From contig JAGPNK010000015.1 in the NCBI GenBank assembly GCA_020746835.1, forward strand, positions 310,001-374,000: DNA of 64,000 nt, in the 5' to 3' direction. Both the position numbers and the translations under genes were made by a program. Below the pieces are notes generated by a model, which had not been told where the DNA came from, did not search any database, and was given only the letters and a program-made list of their open reading frames with translations. Positions 19,613 through 29,992 of the stretch are shown piece by piece. The stretch's first letter is position 1, and every line of letters starts with the position of its first letter. Origin of the DNA: Stachybotrys elegans (taxonomy: Eukaryota > Ascomycota > Sordariomycetes > Hypocreales > Stachybotryaceae).

Positions 19613-20518
19613 TCACGCAACCAACCATTTGCCAAACCACTTTAGTGCCAACTCCTCTGCCTCCTGCGCCCGTAAAACCATATCTGCATCGTCTGGGTCC
19701 ATTCGCACAGCGAAGCCATGACTTGCTCCCTTTTCCGTCATAATGATAACCTCGTGGCCCGCTCCAGCTTTGTCCTTCTCCAGTATCTCCTTGACCTGCT
19801 TTTGCTTGTCCGCGGTAAAGTTCACGTCTTCACCTCCGACCACTACAGACAAAGGGAGTTGAACGGCCTTTGCATCCGCCGGAATCTCAAGCATTGACGG
19901 GTGCGCAGTCCAGGCACAGTCGACGAGCGCTTGGGGTTGTTTAGATGCATCCCCGTGACGCACGATACGCGAAGACGGCGCGTCGTGCGCGAGGAGGAAG
20001 GCGTGTTTGCCGCCCCAGCAGAAGCCGGCCACGCCAACCTTCAGATCGTCAGTGGCAAATGGCGGAGGCGAACAGCGTATCTGCTGCAGGAAGGACACAA
20101 CGCGAGGATGAGTGATTTCCATTGTGGTATTTGCCCTCCACTTGGTCATCATGGCGCCCGCTTCTGCAGCAACAGCAGGGTCAGTCTTCATAGAGTTCAT
20201 CAGCTGGATGATCTTTGTGTCCACGGCGTGGCCTGTCGGACATTAGCACTGATGGAGGGGCTTTGGAGCAACCGACTGACCATCCATAAAGTCAGGACAG
20301 TAGACAAGGAACTGGCCCTTTTTGGCATAGGCATCGCACAGGAGCTTGTTATTGACAAACTCCATACCAAGGGCGTCGGTGATGAAGATGATGAGGCCCC
20401 GGGGCACGGCGCCGTCGGCGGGCTTGGCAATGTAGGTGCGGAGGCCGTGGATGGTGGATTCGGAGCCGGACGGCTGACCGACCCAAGTTTCGCCACGGAA
20501 GCAGTCAGGGCAGGACAT
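19613..20518 (-). CDS. Dienelactone hydrolase family protein
   Basis: 285 residues. Exon 1 20518..20281, intron 20280..20233 (48 nt, GCTAAT branch, CGACAG acceptor), exon 2 20232..19613. Alpha/beta hydrolase of the DLH family. The nucleophile elbow is GVAGFCWGGKHA (Cys), the Asp lies in GGEDVNFT, and the His in KGASHGFAVR. The N-terminus MSCPDCFRGE is typical of fungal members. Start: this ATG, not the longer open frame, which has no upstream ATG. It converges with the fusion gene, 195 bases from its stop. Members cleave lactone or ester bonds; substrate unknown. It may be a tailoring enzyme of the neighbouring locus or an unrelated detoxification gene. Confidence 0.88.
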
Positions 20519-20859
20519 TGTAAAGGATGTAGAGTCGGACTCAATGAATTTCGATGTAATTTTCTCTACCAAAGGTCAGCACGAAGCTGTCCTGTTCTGT
20601 TCTTTATACCTGCCATGAACGTTCTAAAACCCGTAATGTCCGACATAGTGTAAGACCTCCGCGCCGACTCGCCGACTTGCCACTGGCGACTTGCCGATTC
20701 GGTGCCGAAGCGAAATAGGCTAGAGTCTAGTTCATAAGGATACATTCGTCTGCGCCGATGTGTATGTAGCTTACACTTTTGTGCCCCGCGCGCTGCAAAA
20801 AGGTTAAGTTGGCCCACACGGCATCTGTTGAACCACAGGGTGCCTCTTATGTGGGATTT

Positions 20860-21058
20860 CCCGTTTGTGTGCCCCAAGGGGATATAGACCAGCGACTTCG
20901 AGGAGGCCCCCTCTGACCATGAAGACGATATCAGATCATTAGATAAAAATTGGTTAGAAAATGTACTCGATTGAGAAAAGCTTGTGACTGCGGCGATGCC
21001 GGTGTCAAAGTTTTGCAGCCACTTGTCGCAATTGGTCGGGAACTTCCGTCACGATGCC
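20860..21058 (+). pseudogene. Relic of an NLR gene 3' end
   Basis: Recognisably similar, by eye at about 70-75%, to bases 13455-13620 at and just beyond the end of the NLR gene: GTGCCCCAAGGGGATATAGA and GCGACTTCGAGGAGGCCCCC here against GTGCCCTACAAGAATAGACA and GTGACTTCAAGGAGGTCCCC there. Similarity runs on to the GGTCGGGAACTTCC / GGTCGGAAGCTTCC block. The common frame encodes an SDFEE-P-D-like acidic segment. No P-loop or ankyrin sequence remains. Confidence 0.6.
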
Positions 21059-21992
21059 GCCGATCGGCACGAGAATAGCTTGGCTGTCGTCAGTTTACAT
21101 TGATGAAACTGGTAGGCGAGGAAGGGCTCGCGCGTAACTATGCCTGGAGTACAGTGTTAGTGGCTCCTATATGTCTCGGTCCCGAGATGCGACATACCTC
21201 TGAAGTCGTCCCTCAATCGTACAAACGCAAGCCAGTCGCGGTTCCACTTCGCAACGCAAGACGGAGACAAGATATTGTCGTAGAGTATTCTCCATACCCA
21301 AGCACGGAAAACGCCCCCCTGTGACATTGATGAGTTGAGATGCTTCCCAGCGTTGTCCGCCCAAGCTTCGAACTTCATCTGAGCCGGACGGGTCAGATCT
21401 TCCCACTGTTTTGCCTTGCGTTCAAGATCTCCGACAAGGCAATCAACTCTGTAGTTCAGGTCCCCAAAGGCCTCCTCGATAAGCTCAACGGGAGTACCCA
21501 CAATCTCCGAAAAACATGATTGCCAAAGTTCAAAGTCATAGCCTGGTAGTCGTGTTCCATCAACGTAGACTATTGGAATGGTTTGGTCTCCGGTCGTAAT
21601 CTCGGCGTCGTCAGGCTTTTCGTCCAGGCCGACAATGGGTTGTTTCGTGGCTAAACTTCAGTACTGGACGTTTGGCGGACCACGCTATCACCTGACGTCT
21701 CCAGTGTCGGTTCGAGTGTCTCTGAAGGCACCTTTGAAGATGACTCGACGTGCACGCGTTTCGCGCTCCGCGTTTGGGTGTCAGAAACAGATCTTGTCCG
21801 GCGAGACCCTGCAAGGGTGTTATTTCCCTGCTCCCTGGGGATTCTTCCACGCTCCTCTTTCATCTTCTTCTCTGCCATTGGGGCCGTCGCTTCCACGGAT
21901 CTCCCGACGCCTGGAGTTCGGCTCGCAGCAGTATCTGAGCTGGCTTGTCCAGGCTGACGAGAGTTTCTGCGAGCATGCCTCTTTCTTGCCAT
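21049..21992 (-). CDS. Uncharacterised fungal protein, three exons
   Basis: 282 residues: 21992..21692, 21650..21198, 21143..21049. Introns are 21691..21651 (41 nt) and 21197..21144 (GTATGT donor, CACTAAC branch, CTCCAG acceptor). Spliced length is divisible by three and the second intron is textbook. The N-terminal 100 residues are Arg/Ser/Thr-rich and probably disordered. The rest is a helical, Trp-rich domain with blocks such as PGYDFELWQSCFSE, LNYRVDCLVGDLERKAKQWE and WVWRILYDNIL. I do not recognise a named domain; the style resembles orphan proteins of fungal accessory regions. Its last exon overlaps the NLR relic. Confidence 0.65.
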
Positions 21993-22542
21993 TGCGGCCA
22001 GTTCGATGGGTCCAAATGGCCGAATACACGCACAGGGCTGGAGGACAATCGGATGATGCTTTCTGTCGTCTTGCGTACGGTATGCACGAATGCTGGTAAA
22101 TCAACGATGCAGCCTTGTTGTTGTTGTCTGAAATTGAACGCGTGAAAGCTTTTCATTGTACCAACCCCTCGCTTGAGTGTGCCTGGCGGTATCGGACATG
22201 CTCGAAGTGCTCGCATTGCTTGCCATAGATGGCCAACAAGAGTTGCACAAAGAAAGCCACCGACCCAGGAAAAGCACAGTCTAGCCATTCATGTCTTTGT
22301 TATACTTCTGAGGCCGCCGAATCCCTTGCAAAATGAAATGAGGGCATGAGCCTCGTATTGGTCTGCGCACAGTAATGTCAGTATGCATTTATTTGACCCT
22401 ATCTGCATTCCATAAGACTTAAGTGGCACACACACTTCTGTGCTGCTCATTGTTCTATTCTTCTTCCTCTTCATATTCATTACCGTCAGGTACCAGAGAA
22501 GTCCTATCGTCTGCCAAAGCTCTCGCTTATGACAAGGAAGCC

Positions 22543-23311
22543 ATGGCTCCCGAAGCCTGCACCTGCTCTCATGCACGAAGTATTGTTCTGGGCATAGACT
22601 TTGGCGTCAAGTAAATAATCCAATCTGACATGACACCTCGTCGGGGTTAATTCCGGCGGCAGCGCAACCAAAATCTCGCGCCTCAAACGCCACTCATGCG
22701 GTAAGCACGGCGACAGGACGGACACCTCACTGATCAAGGTCATGGACTCTGTGCTCTACCACGATTTCGGCTCTGAGAACTTTGTCTTTTGCCATAAACC
22801 AGATGGTGTTGGAGTACCGTTCCACTGCTTCAAGATGATGTTGATGGATCAGACACGCTTCGACCATGACAATATGGGCAGAGAACTGAAGGCTTATATG
22901 AAGGCACTGGACGCGAACACCAAGACCTCAATGACTGGGTCTGATATCGTCGCCGTCTTTCTCAAGGAGGTTTGGAGCATAGCAGCCCGGAAATATATTC
23001 CCAAAGCATTTCTCGGCCTGTCAGAGAAGGCGCAAGTTTACTTCACAAACCCTGCATGCTGGAACGCCTCTGGAGAGACGTCGTCTGCTCCAATTCTGCC
23101 GCGAAGGAGCAAACTCTTACGGGAGGCAAAGCCCAGCACGACTGAAGACCCAAGCGGAACTGCTTCTGTGGATTCGCTTAAAGGTATGGCCCAATCGAGA
23201 CGGAAGGGCGTTGTGGCTGGTGGTTTGAAGCCCGCAGCCTCAATAAAGCCTCGCGGAGTATCCAAAAGACAATGTTTAAGTACAACGCAGCGATATAGAG
23301 GGTGTACATAG
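22543..23311 (+). CDS. Truncated Hsp70-like ATPase
   Basis: Exon 1 22543..22610, intron 22611..22662 (GTAAAT to CGGCAG), exon 2 22663..23311, giving 238 residues. The start LGIDFG is the phosphate-1 loop of the actin/Hsp70 fold, but the usual Thr pair that follows is missing. A middle part ends in KAQVYFTNPACWN, matching the VxLTVPAxW strand of fungal Hsp70-like proteins. The chain then runs into a Ser/Lys-rich tail and stops. Full-length relatives have about 550-650 residues, so the second ATPase half and any substrate region are absent. Probably a non-functional fragment, though the reading frame is intact to its stop. Confidence 0.55.
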
Positions 23312-23836
23312 TGATAGTTGCCCTGTTGCCCACTGACGGAGCACGTGTTTGAAAGGATGTGACCTCAGCCCCAAGATGACCCCCATGAAGGTGGCCGTCA
23401 ACCACAGGATGGCGTCGCCAACTAGTAGCCAAATAGCCTAGTCTTCACGTCGGCACTGAATAGAGCAAGTATCGACTTGACCGTCGGTCGTGACCTTATC
23501 CAATCGCACATGGGATCCGTCGCATCTCCAATATTGGCACATTATTGTCTGTCAAGGCTCTGATAATCGAAAAATGGGATTGGGTCCAAAAGGAACATGT
23601 TGCAGATTCAGCTGGGCATCGGGGCTTAGATGAACCAATTGCCTGGATCACAGGCGGCTCATTGGCTCGGTTAGAAACTCTACTCACCTTCCGGGTCTCG
23701 TGACTCGCCTCACAGCCCGCCAGCTGAAGTGAGGGGGCTCTTTGGTAACCTGCATCTTCTCCACGGCACCACGGTCAACAAAAACCGCTATCGACAGTTC
23801 CCCGATACTTGCTTCTCATTCCTTCAAGTCAAATAG
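23312..23836. other. Intergenic, no gene recognised
   Basis: 525 bases between the Hsp70-like fragment and the large orphan gene. Possible decayed 3' sequence of the fragment; no clear feature. Confidence 0.35.
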
Positions 23837-26641
23837 ATGTGTTATTTTGACCAAATTCGCTGGGCATGTGGCTACTGGAGATGGGGGCGCCACCGCCAGC
23901 ATTGCAACAAGGAGTATCGTATAGGAGAGACATGCGGCCTGAAACTGGTATACGAGACAAGAGCAGAGTTGGATGTGTGCAAGCTCTGCCACTCCATCGA
24001 GAAAAAGCAGCGCCGCTATGACAAGATGTACCGCGATATCCAACGCTGGCGGGAGACCCAGCGCCATGTCGATATAGGGAGGATACATGATGAGATGGGG
24101 GGCATCATCCGGGTGATAAGTGTTTTAGGACGGCAGCACAATAGCCGCATAATGGATCTGGATTATACGCAGACTTCCGAGGAAAACTGGCCACATGGTC
24201 CAATCTTCAGCCCGCCATCTCCCTCAGCTCTGAGCTCAACCATGTCGCTGTTTGACGACGTGAGTGCTGCTAGCTCGGAGAGTGGAAATGAGGAAGGTTC
24301 TGCAGCAGGAGACACGGACGCATGTTACATCGGTGACAGAGGCGCTACACCCTCCATTGCAGCGTCAAACGCATCTCATCCTCCGCAAAGCATAATGGAA
24401 GCACTCGCACGAAAGGATGTCAACGTCCTGGCTACCTTTCTTGAATCTCATTTCGACCAGGCTTCAGAGGGAAGCTATGCTTGGATAGCCGAGCTCAAAG
24501 ACATGGGCTACACGATTGAAGAAATTACTCAGCTTCTTTATGAAAGAAACAACGATTCTCCCTGGATTTATTTTGAGGCGCCACATTCCGTCGCCGCCGA
24601 CATCAAACCAGACCACCATCTCAGCGGCTGCCCACATGAGCCTCACAGTACTCAGCAAGATACATGCAGAACCTTCACATTGAAAACAGACCTGGATCAA
24701 GAAGTTATACGAAAGGTCGAACAGTTTTGCGGTCTAGGTGGCGTATCTCCATCGTCACGCGACAAAAGCAATTGGAATGGTACCGCAGAGTTTCGAGACG
24801 AAAATTCCACCGTCTTTATCCGCCATCCCTCCCACGACGCGCCTGACGCTATCCACTGCCTTCTCCGTGTCGTTCAGGGATTTATCTCGGCTGTTGGTAC
24901 TGTTCAAGATGCTGGACTCTGCTGTGATTCTTTTACAATCTTGAAGATTGCACGCCCAGCTACAGACATTCCGGAGCTGCAACTATCTCGTATCAAATTT
25001 GGGTTGGTAGAAATCATTCTTTCTGCCCTGCGCGTTATCAACATAAGCCGGGAGGGATCAGAATATGAACAGAACATGACATTGCTGAAGACGGCATCGC
25101 TACAGATCATCAAACACTTCGTGGAGATCAACACAGACTATGAGCCTCATGTTCTGGACTTGACGTCTTTGGCCGTGCAGCTTCTTTGCATCGGGTTTCT
25201 TTCATATACTCAAGCGCACGTCGGAGTGTTGCAGCCATTTTTTCTTGATTCGCCACTGCAGCGCATCGTGCTACAGGGGACAAAATCCATGCCAGATGAT
25301 TTCTGTGTGACAGCCACTCTTGTCGAGCTGAGCTGTCTTTCGGGCATGTGTCAGGGCCCAGTTCTTGCCTTCTGCTCTTTGTCGTATGGGAGCAGAATGA
25401 AGTGGAAGTACGACATTCGTGCATCCCTCATAAACGTTTTGGACACCTGGGGTCCTGGTGAGGTTGTAACAAGGTCTACCAACAGACGGATCCCGCTTGC
25501 CATCAGGATCGGTGGAGGATACATTCGTCCTCTAGGCGCAGGGGACAAGTACCACTGGGATCTCTCCATCAACATTACTGCGGATTCTCCACCTCTAGAC
25601 ATGAATGGTGAGGTACTGATAGGACAGCTGGTTACCGTCAACTCATTGTGCATACTCGACGAAGCAAGAAGTTGGGAAGCATCGTCGGGAATTTTCGAAG
25701 AGCTCGGCACATACGATTCATACTCTGAGTTGGCCGAACGTCAATTCGGTCTGCAGGGTGGACCTGACTACCTGGCCATGACGACTCACATGACGTGGGC
25801 GAAACGAAGAGGCAAAACAGTCAAGTCCAGAAACTTGGACCGAGAAGACTATCTGCTGGTTCCATTCCTCGAGTTTCACTGGGGCGTCAGAGTCAGCTTC
25901 TGCACAGGTGTAGCTCAGCGAGTTCCGTTGCGACAGCTGGTGGCCGATTTGCTTCCAGCATTTTCCGCCTGCCTGACCAGTCCAACAACCAAGCTTCTAT
26001 GGATGAGCTTGGAAAGTCGCCAGGTTCTGGAACAATTCAGGTCACAGGACTCTCTCTCTTCTTGGCTTAGTGGACTTCCTGAAGAAATGTACAGATTTGT
26101 GCTGGTCCTTATTCGGCAGATACTCGAAACTCTAAGAGACACAGGCCTCAGTCCGGACCGCAGGTACTTTTCAGTTGCTTGGCCATGCAATGGAGTTGTC
26201 AACCGGTGCCTGCGCATGTCGCTCGAAGATTGCAAGTGGACGCCCATGCTAGCAGATTCGGATGACTGCGCAACCTTTGCATATGTATCTGATAAGTGCC
26301 TTGAGGCTAAAGAGAAGAGCTGTCAAGGCCCCAATCCGAAGTGGCAAGGTCAGATTCACTTACTGGAAACGGCTGTTCTTTCTCCAGCCAGTAGCGGGCC
26401 GTGGACCTTGTGTCACGAACAGACCTATTTCTTCCAAAAGCTTGACAATACTCTATTTTGGGTCAAGGCCCGAAAGGACACAAGCGGAATGCTGCCCGCG
26501 CTGGTAAGGTTGCTGTCTATAGAGTCCCTTCCTCGAGACGTCATTCGACGGCTACTGTTTACAGATGAAAAGAAAAGACAGAGGCGGTTACGGGAGCGGG
26601 ATCTGTCATGTGTCGTCGCCGAGACTGTGGCTGTTTTGTAA
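23837..26641 (+). CDS. Large orphan protein, Cys-rich N-terminus and UBA-like motif
   Basis: 934 residues, single exon, ATG at 23837. Residues 1-65 hold spaced Cys/His (MCYFDQIRWACGYWRWG, then HRQHC, ETCGLK, VCKLCHS) suggesting one zinc site, followed by a basic helix. Residues 110-200 are Ser-rich and acidic. Around 205-240 the segment ELKDMGYTIEEITQLLYE and then DSPWIYFE looks like a UBA-type helical motif. The C-terminal 650 residues are globular with many helices and no named domain I can place. Proteins with this layout are common in Pezizomycotina accessory genomes and uncharacterised. A link to ubiquitin is only suggested by the small motif. Confidence 0.75.
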   Translation: MCYFDQIRWACGYWRWGRHRQHCNKEYRIGETCGLKLVYETRAELDVCKLCHSIEKKQRRYDKMYRDIQRWRETQRHVDIGRIHDEMGGIIRVISVLGRQHNSRIMDLDYTQTSEENWPHGPIFSPPSPSALSSTMSLFDDVSAASSESGNEEGSAAGDTDACYIGDRGATPSIAASNASHPPQSIMEALARKDVNVLATFLESHFDQASEGSYAWIAELKDMGYTIEEITQLLYERNNDSPWIYFEAPHSVAADIKPDHHLSGCPHEPHSTQQDTCRTFTLKTDLDQEVIRKVEQFCGLGGVSPSSRDKSNWNGTAEFRDENSTVFIRHPSHDAPDAIHCLLRVVQGFISAVGTVQDAGLCCDSFTILKIARPATDIPELQLSRIKFGLVEIILSALRVINISREGSEYEQNMTLLKTASLQIIKHFVEINTDYEPHVLDLTSLAVQLLCIGFLSYTQAHVGVLQPFFLDSPLQRIVLQGTKSMPDDFCVTATLVELSCLSGMCQGPVLAFCSLSYGSRMKWKYDIRASLINVLDTWGPGEVVTRSTNRRIPLAIRIGGGYIRPLGAGDKYHWDLSINITADSPPLDMNGEVLIGQLVTVNSLCILDEARSWEASSGIFEELGTYDSYSELAERQFGLQGGPDYLAMTTHMTWAKRRGKTVKSRNLDREDYLLVPFLEFHWGVRVSFCTGVAQRVPLRQLVADLLPAFSACLTSPTTKLLWMSLESRQVLEQFRSQDSLSSWLSGLPEEMYRFVLVLIRQILETLRDTGLSPDRRYFSVAWPCNGVVNRCLRMSLEDCKWTPMLADSDDCATFAYVSDKCLEAKEKSCQGPNPKWQGQIHLLETAVLSPASSGPWTLCHEQTYFFQKLDNTLFWVKARKDTSGMLPALVRLLSIESLPRDVIRRLLFTDEKKRQRRLRERDLSCVVAETVAVL

Positions 26642-26738
26642 CACCATTAAAAGCCATTACAGGTCGAAACATATAGGAAACACTTGGGTGGGATTATGGT
26701 TTATCGACATTGATAGGACTGTAGTAAAAATGCAGTAA

Positions 26739-26939
26739 TTTGCAAGACGTGCTCTTGGATTCATGGTTGGTATGGCAAATCCGAACAGCGCGACCGTGTC
26801 TGTGGAAATTGCACTACCCGAGGAGTGGGATTTTGTGGAAAGTCCATGGGGTAATGGGACATGGCACACCAATGGGCACAGGCTGGTGGTAGATGGATTT
26901 TTCCCCGCGTTAGGTACTAGCATGCTATTGCTACAGTGA
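26739..26939 (+). pseudogene. 3' fragment of an unidentified gene
   Basis: A 66-codon open stretch ending in TGA, with residues such as NPNSATVSVEIALPEEW and GTWHTNGHRLVVDG that read like the C-terminal beta-sandwich of a secreted enzyme. Nothing upstream continues it: a TAA lies directly before. Family not identified. Confidence 0.25.
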
Positions 26940-28316
26940 GTCCCATAGAGTCGTGCCTCCTCACGGAACACAAATATAGGAAGTCTTCTGGAGAGGTTCT
27001 TCGGGTCCGAATATGCTGAGATAGAAGAATAGCATAGCCGTCTTAAATAGCCCGGTTATGTGCTGTGGCAATGAATTCATAACTCGAGTCCACTACCGAG
27101 GTCAGCAAAAGGCCAGCAACGCAGAGTAGACAGCCGAAGCCGGCATGTGGTAACTTGCAAAAGGAAGCTTGAGTAACGGCATTGCAAGGGGGTATCACAG
27201 ATATGTCTAGGTATGATTCCCATCTCAGCCACTCATGCCATTGTGAATAGATTAGAACAATCTTTTACGCGAGGAAGATGAGCTTCTTACTGCATATGAT
27301 GATGCCTGTGTAAGCTAGCTGAAGAGGCTCTTCGTTGGCTGGTCTCCTCTCCCAAGATAGACACGATGCACCTAGCAAAGGCGATCAAAAGACAGGCTAT
27401 GAAGCCTGAAGAGGTGAGAAATCTGGAGGAGCATTATATTTGTCAACAGAGGGTCTCCATATCATCGTTCCATCCCGACTTGTTTCTTGCAATGTTTAGT
27501 CGTGCGCAGAGTCTCAATATCAAGCATTGTGGACAAAGTAACTTGCGCAACGATCTTGTTAGTGGGAATGTTATGGAGGTTTGAGACGATACCCGGCCCC
27601 GTGGGCAGCTGGTCGGCTGCAACTTCCCCAAGGTCCGTCCCTAGAGGGATTCCTGGAGGCAGAGAAATTGTTCGCAATACTTTGTCTTAGTTCCTCGGAA
27701 ACCGCCAGGACATGGAACTGATTCCGAAATTAGTGGTATGGTAGAATACCTTGTTGTTGGCGCCTTGGCTGGGCCGAGAACGAGTTCTTAGCTGGGGATA
27801 CCATCCTGCTGTTATATTGCGGATCAGCAATGTGGGAGATATGACGGTCATGCTTGACATGCGGCGACAATGTCCCAGGACGTGACTGCTGGTTAACATC
27901 TTGCAGGCAATAGACACAGCACGGTTGCTTGTGAAAGAAATCCGACATCAATCGTCACGACGCAAGAGGATAAACCAACAGCATATACGAAGTTACATTG
28001 CACCGTAATGTCACCCATCTCAGGCTGAGCTTTGAGGCTCGTACCTTCGGACAAGATTGTGGGACCCGAAAGCTCCCCGGTCGCCGGATTTTGCACATCT
28101 TTCGATACTGAAATCCGGCCTCCGACCTGCGAGAAGCAGCTTCTTCATGCTCACGTATCATTGGATCGTTGCCCCGAGCAGGGCAGCCGTCACGAACCCA
28201 TTGGATCATTGGTGCGAGAATGGATGAGCACTCATCTGGGTTCTGCTTAAATAGATCAACTGTAATTCATTTGCAAGCCTTATTCTAAACTATCAAGCAG
28301 AAAGCTCATTTTGTCC
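26940..28316. other. Intergenic, 1.4 kb, no gene seen
   Basis: Only short open stretches (under 90 codons) in all frames, without recognisable domains, and no clear repeats. Confidence 0.35.
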
Positions 28317-29992
28317 TTATCCAAGCTTGGTCCCAGAAAGTACGTCTAAGCTCCAGCCGGGCCCATGAGATTCTCGCCTGCGTTAGCAGCGCCCTTACTG
28401 ACCATTTGTTCTCTACACGTAATGCATCATCAATAAACCGCAATTCACGAACAGGATAGGAGGCAAGAATAAATCACTTACGTCTCATAAGGGGTCTGAA
28501 GATGTGGGCCAGATGCTACTGTGGTGAACTCGGGCAGGAACCGTAGAACCTCGTTGGTGTTGGGCGGTCGTGGAGGGACTGGCGCCCTCTCTCTTGGAGC
28601 CTTGGAGACTTTGGATGGATTGACTGGCCCAAGAGATGCGCGTGCTTCTGGTCGACCGCCTCGTAGTGGCCGCTGCGCCTCTTCAGGGGATTCCCGTCCG
28701 CTCTGTGTGAGGTGGCGTCGTGACCGCAGTCCCGGAGACGAGTGGTTGCTATTATCATTCTGTAAGCCAGCTGGATCAATGGCCACAGGTAGTTCTGGCT
28801 GGGCACCTGGCGCTTGGTTGTGATTCGATTCGACACGAGCAGACCCGAATAGCCCTGCTGAATTCCCTAATATTCCTGTCCGCTCTGTGTGAGGCGGCGT
28901 TGTGACCGCGGTGCTGGGTAGATCAATGGCCACGGGTAGTTCTGGCTGGGCACCCAACGCTTGATTGTGATTCGATTCGATAGGCCGAGGAGGCCCGAAT
29001 AACCCTGTTGAATGCCCGAATAGCCCTGTTGGACGCCCGAATAGCCCTATTGGAGGTGTGCTCGGAGGTGCTTTTCTCGCTGCACGGCCGTGGTCCTCCA
29101 GCTCGTTTGTTTGAGCAAAAACAGGATCGTCAGCCATCAGCTCTTCGAGAGGACGTTCATGCTTCCACGACATGCCCGGCAGAATACCCCATTTCCTGTT
29201 CCAAATCCCCCTCTTGATCCAGGTGTTCTTGACATCCTCGTAAGCCTTGGTATTGATATCGACAGGGTACTCGGTATGAACTCCTTCAGCTCTCGATTCG
29301 TCTTGAATTCGCTCGCGCGTTTGCGACACCTGATAGTCAAATTGATGATACGGACGAGACGCCTCGTGCTGGGCCTCTCGCACGGGCCGTCGTTCGGCAA
29401 TCCGCCGCATCTCTATGTCGCTCTTCGGTCGTCTCGGTTTCGCCGCCGGTCTACTCGGACCAAATAGACCAAATGCGGAAACAGGGCCGGGTTCTGCATC
29501 AGAATCGGTCTCGGATTCGGACTCGAACTTGAGCGGTTCCTCGTGCTTCCACGGCCCATGTGGCTTATTGTCATGGTTCCACTCGTCTTTCCAGATGCCC
29601 TGGTCGACCCAACGCTTCTTGACTCGTTTGGCGGCGCGCTGTCTGATCTCTCGGTCGGGCAGCCACAGTCCTTGCAGGGGAGAACAATTTTTACTCCCTT
29701 CCTTGTAGATGCATCGACACTCTTCGCTGACTTGGACTTCGAATTGGTCGCATGGAAGCGATGCCCTATGCTCCCTCCGCAATTGGATCTGTCGCTCCTC
29801 GGGGCTCTGCTGCTCCTCGCTAAGTGGATTGGGACTCTGAGGGCGAATTATAGCGCCAGACAAGTTGGTTCGGTATGACGGGGGAGATTCGCCGAGCCGC
29901 CATCTTGCACGATCGAGTTGTTGCCGGTCTTCGACAAGTGCTGCTAGGGCTCTATACGCCACAAGCAGCCCATCTTCTCGATTTGCAGCCAT
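28317..29992 (-). CDS. Repeat protein with GLFG motifs and duplicated WKHE domain
   Basis: 523 residues by this model: exon 1 29992..28482, intron 28481..28378 (GTAAGT donor, GCTAAC branch, CGCAG acceptor), exon 2 28377..28317. Reading through would stop at 28478 with 504 residues. An N-terminal helix (MAANREDGLLVAYRALAAL) is followed by two copies of a domain ending VKKRWVDQGIWKDEWN...PWKHEEPL and VKNTWIKRGIWNRKWG...SWKHERPL. Five GLFG motifs lie in the linkers, together with a duplicated ESNHNQA-GAQPELPVAID segment. The C-terminus is Pro/Arg-rich and disordered. GLFG repeats are a hallmark of nuclear-pore Nups, but no Nup domain is visible, so that link is weak. Function unknown. Confidence 0.72.

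Noticed and set aside
8027..20757. The 16-mer ACATTCGTCTGCGCCG occurs at 8027 and at 20742
   Set aside because: In 64 kb on both strands about one such exact 16-mer match is expected by chance, and similarity does not extend beyond it.
28317..29992. Calling the GLFG protein a nucleoporin
   Set aside because: It lacks Nup-specific folded domains and has few GLFG motifs; the rest matches an orphan repeat protein.
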